DNA of 64,000 bases, from assembly GCF_021869535.1 (NCBI RefSeq), contig NW_026262679.1, positions 81,217,143 to 81,281,142 on the forward strand, written 5' to 3'. The DNA is from Mytilus californianus (Eukaryota; Mollusca; Bivalvia; Mytilida; Mytilidae). Position numbers and translations under genes: made by a program. The notes under the pieces are model-generated. The model saw only the letters and a list, made by a program, of their open reading frames with translations. It did no database searches and was not told the origin of the DNA. Position 1 is the stretch's first letter. The number at the start of each line of letters is the position of its first letter. Shown here in pieces: positions 61,401 through 64,000 of the stretch.

Positions 61401-62505
61401 GAAAAATAATGAATATTAAAATATGACTTATTGTGCAGGAAATTATTAATAACCTCTTTGAGTATCAATTTGTCATCTAAGTGATTGCTGTGTCATTTGT
61501 TATATTGTTGGAGTGGGGTGGGGTCACTACATGAAAATTCATGTTCCATTATTGTTCGGAATGGTTGAATCCAAGTATTATCTTTGTCAGTTTAGCAGTG
61601 CTGTCATTACTTATACCAGCAATATATTATTTTCCAAAAAAGAAGCTGATATAAAATTATGAGGGTTATTGCAGGGAAATATAATGTACTGCATCCAGTA
61701 TTTTGTTTTCCAGATTATAAATAAATATCATAGTGTTTTCCAATTTAGCTATAGCAGTCACGTATGCTGGGATGTAAATATAACTTACACCATCAGGTAT
61801 TTTATTTGCCAATTTAGCAATGGCTGTCACATTGGTGGGGGTCAGTACAGGGATTATGTATTGGACTGGACTGCTTAAACCATTCATCAATTGTTTACAG
61901 TCCAAACCTACAAAATATAAAGATGTCTGCCATCAAAACATTTTACTTTTATTCTTATACGTTTTAAATCTTTATAAATAAGATGCATTTCAAAGTCTTT
62001 CTACCAAATACTGTGGAGTCATTTATTTTTATGGGTACTAATTTTCATAGATTGAAAAAAGATATTTTAGTGGATATTTGTTTTTGTGATTTTTGCAAAA
62101 AAATTATATCCAACTATATTCAATCTATACTTAGTTGAAAATTTAAATTCCTGATTTCACAATACCCACGAAATCAATGAAAATTGGTAACCCATGATAA
62201 TAATAAACACACAATATACCATAGAGGGTTAATGTAATGGATCAGTACTATCGTACTTACCTACGGCAACACCTTTAAGTCTTTTCAGCAGCTTGAGATG
62301 ATTGTCGGCTGTGATTCCTCCTTGTTTTATGTCACCCACTCCAGCCAGCAGAGTAAAGTAATAGATTAAAGTGGTATGATCTGTACCATCCAGGTTAGGG
62401 TAGATATTGGTCCTCATTCTTTCAGCAAAGTCTTCAGGCTGACTTACCAAGGTTGGAACAATATTCTTATTCTTCACTCTCGATTCTATTTCTTCGATGG
62501 CAAGA
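46197..62505 (-). CDS. NBAS: NBAS, 3' part: 14 exons, last ~645 codons
   Basis: Fourteen minus-strand exons, all with AG/GT splice sites, join in phase into 1,936 bases that end in a stop (one leading base, then 645 codons). The product aligns in order with the C-terminal quarter of NBAS as I know it: QPEDFAERM ... YPNLDGTDH, LKGVAVGLDCKQL, SSEDVMVLLRPFCSDDRVAV, YRTEAVVKATW, LLQLWPPLK and the terminal KAEAGSLMLQSRSTHSMLQT. NBAS, with RINT1 and ZW10, forms the NRZ tether that receives COPI vesicles at the ER, and it also takes part in nonsense-mediated decay. This part follows the Sec39 region. Human NBAS is 2,371 aa, so most of the gene lies to the right of the window. Introns are full of transposons. 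Confidence 0.9.
46676..49548. mobile_element. 2.9-kb TIR element in the last NBAS intron, TA-flanked
   Basis: CTGTAAACCAACT ... ATTTTTGC at the left is mirrored at the right end (GCAAAAATAAGTTGGTTTAC); the 25-base ends differ at one position and TA flanks both. The similarity continues imperfectly inward (TTTATTTTCACG / CGCGAAATAAAG). It contains the ~122-bp minisatellite and no recognisable transposase. TA duplication suggests a Tc1/mariner-type mover. Confidence 0.6.
47262..48035. repeat. Minisatellite, ~122 bp unit, about seven copies
   Basis: Units share TATATGGTTTAGGGGTGGGG, ATCTCAACCGTTTACAAG, GGGTGACCCCCAGGGA and a TTTCATTTGATTTGTTTTAT block. Unit starts are near 47271, 47388, 47512, 47633, 47761, 47879 and 48003. 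ORFs here are by-products. Confidence 0.85.
50006..50134 (-). CDS. NBAS: NBAS exon (penultimate)
   Basis: 43 codons, phase 0 at both ends, encoding CVRHVYNKMIEKKY ... VTELAALDE. Donor GTATAG. It joins AKDDEELFD of the last exon. Confidence 0.88.
50330..50550. repeat. CACGTT-rich repeat with poly-G run, relative of 3843-5157
   Basis: A G22 run is followed by CACGATGAACA and CACGTGAAATAAAAATGGC, and it ends GTTGCACAAAAAATAACCC, TTCACCACCCTC. The last part is the inverted form of the TIR region at 3843. Confidence 0.6.
50953..51060 (-). repeat. GTTGTCTCATTGGCA-family fragment
   Basis: AGATGTGGTATGATTGTCAA ... GACAACTATCCACCAGGGAC, then CAACCTTCAACAATAAGCAT. A minus-orientation tail in an NBAS intron. 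Confidence 0.5.
51225..51351 (-). CDS. NBAS: NBAS exon
   Basis: One base plus 42 codons: (S)DHEQNVWVNIFCAMINTSDY ... DSVSLSIK. Donor GTATGT, acceptor TTTTTTCAG. Confidence 0.88.
52144..52176 (-). ncRNA. Hammerhead-ribozyme-like core (Penelope-type), probably decayed
   Basis: The minus strand reads CTGATGA, then a 6-bp stem with a 3-base loop (GGTGGC CTA GCCACT), then GAAACATGTC. This is the conserved hammerhead order: CUGAUGA, stem II, GAAA, short stem III, GUC cleavage triplet. Such minimal hammerheads are known from terminal repeats of Penelope-like elements. I could not find good stem I pairing (CTATC before, TATCT after), so activity is doubtful. Confidence 0.5.
52260..52560 (-). pseudogene. 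Coding remnant of an unidentified retroelement
   Basis: The minus-strand frame (52472-52260, ending QQQTIMQ) continues upstream past one stop into KSILEIFYANMTQSKWQTM. The amino-acid composition looks protein-like (IPNLDVENDILSDIRHGGSL). It ends ~85 bases before the hammerhead-like core on the same strand, so it could be the end of a retroelement ORF. I do not recognise the family. Confidence 0.35.
52850..52992 (-). CDS. NBAS: NBAS exon
   Basis: 47 codons plus two bases: LKEGDINTDKARHQLFLQLL ... LLQLWPPLKAANS. Donor GTAAGT, acceptor ATTGCAG. The LLQLWPPLK stretch is a strong NBAS landmark. Confidence 0.9.
53540..53626 (-). CDS. NBAS: NBAS exon
   Basis: 29 codons, phase 0 at both ends: SFQLSEEDLVLLTLYRTEAV ... 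WSDIQ. Acceptor TTTCTAG, donor GTATTT. Confidence 0.9.
54022..54163. mobile_element. Fold-back MITE with GAAGCGCTGAAGCGCTTC core
   Basis: ATTGAATGCTTCTTTGGGTG with TAAAAGCGTTGAC on the left is mirrored on the right (GTCAATGCTTTTACACCCC ... GAAGCATTCAAT). The centre is a palindrome, TGAAGCGCTGAAGCGCTTCA. In an NBAS intron. Confidence 0.65.
54705..54813 (-). CDS. NBAS: NBAS exon
   Basis: One base plus 36 codons: (G)GNLVSSEDVMVLLRPFCSDD ... LHMVEK. Donor GTAAAT. The SSEDVMVLLRPFC segment matches a highly conserved NBAS block. Confidence 0.92.
55133..55385. repeat. Intronic MITE-like inverted sequence (ATTCATTTATTTCCATGGAT)
   Basis: ATTCATTTATTTCCATGGAT ... and, towards the right, ATGAAAATTTATACC, AATAATAATGAATACACAGT are partly complementary. 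A related element lies at about 62010-62215. The 83-codon ORF crosses it and is not supported. Confidence 0.4.
55543..55626 (-). CDS. NBAS: NBAS exon
   Basis: 27 whole codons: DPNELDKEKILVRLEKVVLN ... HQKQ, with split codons at both ends. Donor GTAAGG, acceptor GATTACAG. Confidence 0.88.
55768..56240 (+). repeat. Common bivalve repeat (AAAGAGACAACAACCTGACC type)
   Basis: It runs from GGAAATATGTCAAAGAGACA through CACCAATGGGTCTTCAACAT, CCCGCACCCGGAGG and TGACTTGGGACAGGCGCAAA to ACTACTAGCAG. I recognise this order as a frequent bivalve interspersed repeat. The 71-codon ORF here is part of it. Confidence 0.6.
56245..56471. repeat. Decayed tandem copies of the NBAS exon 3' end and donor
   Basis: TGGTGTCCATCGTGATACT, TGGTGTCCATGGTAACACTG and GTGTCATCAATGGTGATG recur at ~75-95 base intervals, each followed by a TTATGTAAATAACTG- or AACAGCTTCCTTTA-like block. 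These match the real exon (56472-56530: AACAGCTTCCTTTAGTGCTG ... GTGTCCATGGTGACACTG) and its donor side. Confidence 0.65.
56472..56614 (-). CDS. NBAS: NBAS exon
   Basis: 47 codons plus two bases: LQKLYCDMIENGYTVELIED ... EAVNHMIQLL. Donor GTAAAT. Its 3' part was copied into the neighbouring intron. Confidence 0.88.
57255..57417 (-). CDS. NBAS: NBAS exon
   Basis: One base plus 54 codons: (G)CRISWEDAANTLQQYLSHIE ... LSKGDNLQ. Donor GTATAC, acceptor TATTTAG. Confidence 0.88.
57767..57962. mobile_element. MITE with CTGTAAATTCAGAAATTA ends, TA-flanked
   Basis: CTGTAAATTCAGAAATTA at the left and (inverted) CTGCAAATTCAGAGATT at the right are flanked by TA. The interior has two TTATTATTGCGAT words. 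It abuts an NBAS exon (57997). Confidence 0.65.
57997..58088 (-). CDS. NBAS: NBAS exon
   Basis: 30 codons plus two bases: LEVECRLEIVKRALKFTRQH, then a Lys-rich GGKKKKQDDS linker. Donor GTAGGT. Confidence 0.88.
59203..59316 (-). CDS. NBAS: NBAS exon
   Basis: 38 codons, phase 0 at both ends: AAWVHRYEGCGESLQKLLPI ... FSEQSRVK. Donor GTAGGT, acceptor TATTTCAG. Confidence 0.9.
59301..59425. repeat. 80-base tandem duplication covering an NBAS splice acceptor
   Basis: TGTGTACCCAGGCAGCCTGA with AATATACAGAATC (from 59301) recurs as TGTGTACCCAGGCAGTCTGA with AATAAACAGAATC (from 59381). The copy therefore carries a second acceptor and the first five codons of the exon. Confidence 0.75.
59426..59690 (-). 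repeat. tRNA-derived SINE
   Basis: On the minus strand the head reads GGTGGCCAAGTGGTTTAAG (A-box-like) then GTGAGTTAGAACCC (B-box-like, one change from GTTCGAACC). The body carries GGTGCGTTAGACTCCAATC and ends in the ATTAAACACAATCAATTAAT tail. This order fits a widespread molluscan SINE. Confidence 0.65.
60180..60245 (+). repeat. GTTGTCTCATTGGCA tail
   Basis: GGATGGAGAGTTGTCTCATT, GGCACTCATATCACATCTTC, with TTATAT. Its upstream part (CTATAATGGTTTACTTTTA) is the same as the 9.85-kb copy. Confidence 0.6.
60270..60362 (-). CDS. NBAS: NBAS exon
   Basis: 31 codons, phase 0 at both ends: TGGFLHPSVVHCAWAVKQFW ... KKIPDST. Donor GTAAGT. Confidence 0.9.
60517..61091. mobile_element. Long fold-back element in an NBAS intron (~0.57 kb)
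   Basis: The outer ends GGTCCGGTAAGGGCCGATTT and (inverted) GGTTCAGTAAGACCCCTTTT are imperfectly complementary. The inner arms TGAAAGTGGCCGCATCCGTG (60743) and CACGAATGCGGCCACTTTCA (to 60853) are nearly perfect, and CAGATGGTTTTTGTC pairs with GACGAAAACCGTCT. It would fold into a long hairpin. Confidence 0.6.
61093..61340. repeat. Minisatellite, 31-bp unit, eight copies
   Basis: The unit is TTTACCATTGACAGTGAGG plus TTAAGGGGAAAA. Copies differ only at GACAG versus GATAG, so the array is very homogeneous. There are no unique spacers. It lies directly beside the fold-back element. Confidence 0.92.
61789..61907 (-). CDS. NBAS: NBAS exon
   Basis: Two bases plus 39 codons: (G)LDCKQLMNGLSSPVQYIIPV ... 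KLANKIPDG. I chose the GTAAGT donor over a GTGTAA two bases earlier because it keeps phase with the next exon. Confidence 0.9.
62261..62505 (-). CDS. NBAS: NBAS exon (first in window)
   Basis: 245 bases: one base, 81 codons and one base, encoding LAIEEIESRVKNKNIVPTLV, QPEDFAERMRTNIYPNLDGT ... LKRLKGVAV. Acceptor ATTTTCAG, donor GTAAGT. The upstream exon lies outside the window. Confidence 0.9.
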
Positions 62506-64000
62506 CTGAAAATATCAAGCCGAGATTTTAAATATTTCATTTTTGTTTTGTAGCTTGTAGGGTACTCTACTTTTTGTATACAAATTGCTAATAGAAAGTA
62601 AAGTAAGAAAATTAATTCATCTTTACTGGTACAATGTCAATTCAGAAATTAAAGAAAGTATTAATTGCTCAGTCTTCACTTTTCTGTGTACCTTTTTATG
62701 GGCATGTTTTATTTCAACATGGATATTGATTGCTCTCATGGCTATAGTGTCATCAAGGTTTTTTCTAACCCTTTGGATTTTGATTTCCTCTTAAGAAACC
62801 TTCCCCTTATTTATTGCTAATTGCAGATGAAAATTATAAATTGGATATTTGAAAGTGTTTCGTAAACCATTTTGTGATTGGTCATTGTTAATGGAAATGA
62901 AACATTGACATTCTATTAATGTGATAAAAAAAAAGTAACGCTTTCACAATTATCAAATTATCAAAACATCTCAAACATTTCTGAATGTACTAATTGATAT
63001 TTTTGAAAGAAAAAAAAAAAAAAAAAAAAAAATTTGAACTTGATCTGAGTTTTGTGGTAATAAGCATTGTGTATAAGTCTCATAACATTTGGTTGAGGCT
63101 AACTTAAGTAGAGAACAGAAACTTAAAATTCAGCAATTTTTCTATTTGTAAACACACATAACTCTAGAACGGTTGTGTATAAGTTTTATAACATTTGATT
63201 GAGACAAACTAAAGTTAGAGAACGGAAATGAAAAATTCAGCAATTTTTATGTTTATAAATTAAACATTGCATTGTATAAAGGTATAGAACCACTAATTCA
63301 GGCCCGGTCGGAAAGAACATACAAGAAAGTAGTACATATTTTAAACAAAATAGTTCCTACGCATAGCTGTATCTTTGTCAATAGTGGGAATATTTAGGTA
63401 GTTTTAGTATCAAATGAAAGCTTTGGGACTTGGGATCACTGTAGAACCCTAGTTGAAAGTTTTATTTGAATAATAAAGAAGTATATGAAATTTTGATAGG
63501 AGGGCTCATTTGGCCTGTTGTTCAGATCAGAAGTTCCTGTTTCTGTACTATCAAACTTCCAGGAACCAGTACGCTCTAATATGCAATTAAAGGTATGTTG
63601 ATTTTTTCAGCACAAGTCAGCATAAGGTACAGTTTTGACATGAAATAACTGGCACTTAATTTGAACTTAAGACAAAGTAGCCATTTATGCTTGAAATTGC
63701 AGAATTTAACATAGAAAGCAATGGGCTATGAATTAGTGGTTTTATACCTATTACTGACAGGCATGTTAAATTCTATTTTTAGAAATCATACCCTTTACAG
63801 TGAAAATTGGTCACATTTGTTGTCAGAAATCATGTTACATTATTTTTTTTATGTAACAATTATGTTAGTGTCAAATTACAGCCCTCAAATTGCTACAATA
63901 CGGTATTTTAGCCTTTTTTGGTCATTTAGCATGCACACAGTTAAGATTTTACCTGAAATTTAAATTTTTGGATTATCTAACACTGAAACCAATGAAACTT
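62506..64000. other. NBAS intron, nothing coding recognised
   Basis: It contains an A-run of about 25 at 63010-63032 and a pair of diverged direct repeats about 100 bases apart (GAGAACAGAAACTTAAAATT near 63110 and GAGAACGGAAATGAAAAATT near 63220). No exon with NBAS similarity was seen. Confidence 0.5.

Overview
This is animal nuclear DNA, AT-rich and full of introns and transposons. The interspersed repeats point to a bivalve mollusc, most likely a mussel (Mytilus). Several match repeat types I associate with bivalve genomes: the family ending in a 'GTTGTCTCATTGGCA' tail, the 'CTTAACGTCCAGTGGCAAA' repeat, and a tRNA-headed SINE. The species call is inference from memory, not a database result. 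There is no bacterial-style gene organisation; most long ORFs are repeat-derived or chance.

Only one clear host gene is present. The right third (46.2-62.5 kb, minus strand) holds 14 exons of the 3' part of NBAS, a subunit of the NRZ Golgi-to-ER tethering complex. The exons join in phase into about 645 codons ending in a stop; the 5' part lies beyond the right edge. A single plus-strand exon at 41.7 kb encodes a thrombospondin type-1 repeat of an otherwise unseen extracellular protein gene, facing NBAS tail to tail.

Left edge (0-2.9 kb): a two-ORF Penelope-like retroelement (ORF1 plus a frameshifted reverse transcriptase with a YRDD active site). From 3.8 to 11 kb there are TIR elements with clean target-site duplications (TSDs): a 1.3-kb element (AACAAA) and a 2.2-kb hAT-like element (GTGAT).

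The most striking region is 13.1-36.8 kb, a nested array of two repeat families. Family U (3.6-4.1 kb) is present as three head-to-tail copies plus one inverted copy. Each carries a decayed multi-exon gene with an OTU cysteine-protease signature and a zinc-finger-like segment, ending in a motif typical of the N-terminal part of Helitron Rep/helicase proteins. Family R (about 0.5 kb) is present as six copies plus one fragment, and each of the six carries a palindromic TGACGTCA. Both families start with nearly the same motif (ATGAGGMAGGCGYTACCT) and end in a short hairpin, and they abut one another directly. I read the block as a Helitron/Helentron-like tandem array later invaded by a PIF/Harbinger element (2.9 kb, TSD TTA), a hAT-like element (1.4 kb, TSD TGTTT) and small TIR elements.

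From 36.8 to 46 kb there are Harbinger-like MITEs, a truncated second Penelope-like RT, several tandem repeats and fold-back elements. The NBAS introns hold a 31-bp minisatellite, a ~122-bp minisatellite inside a 2.9-kb TA-flanked TIR element, a hammerhead-ribozyme-like core beside a retroelement coding remnant, a SINE, and decayed tandem copies of NBAS exon sequence.
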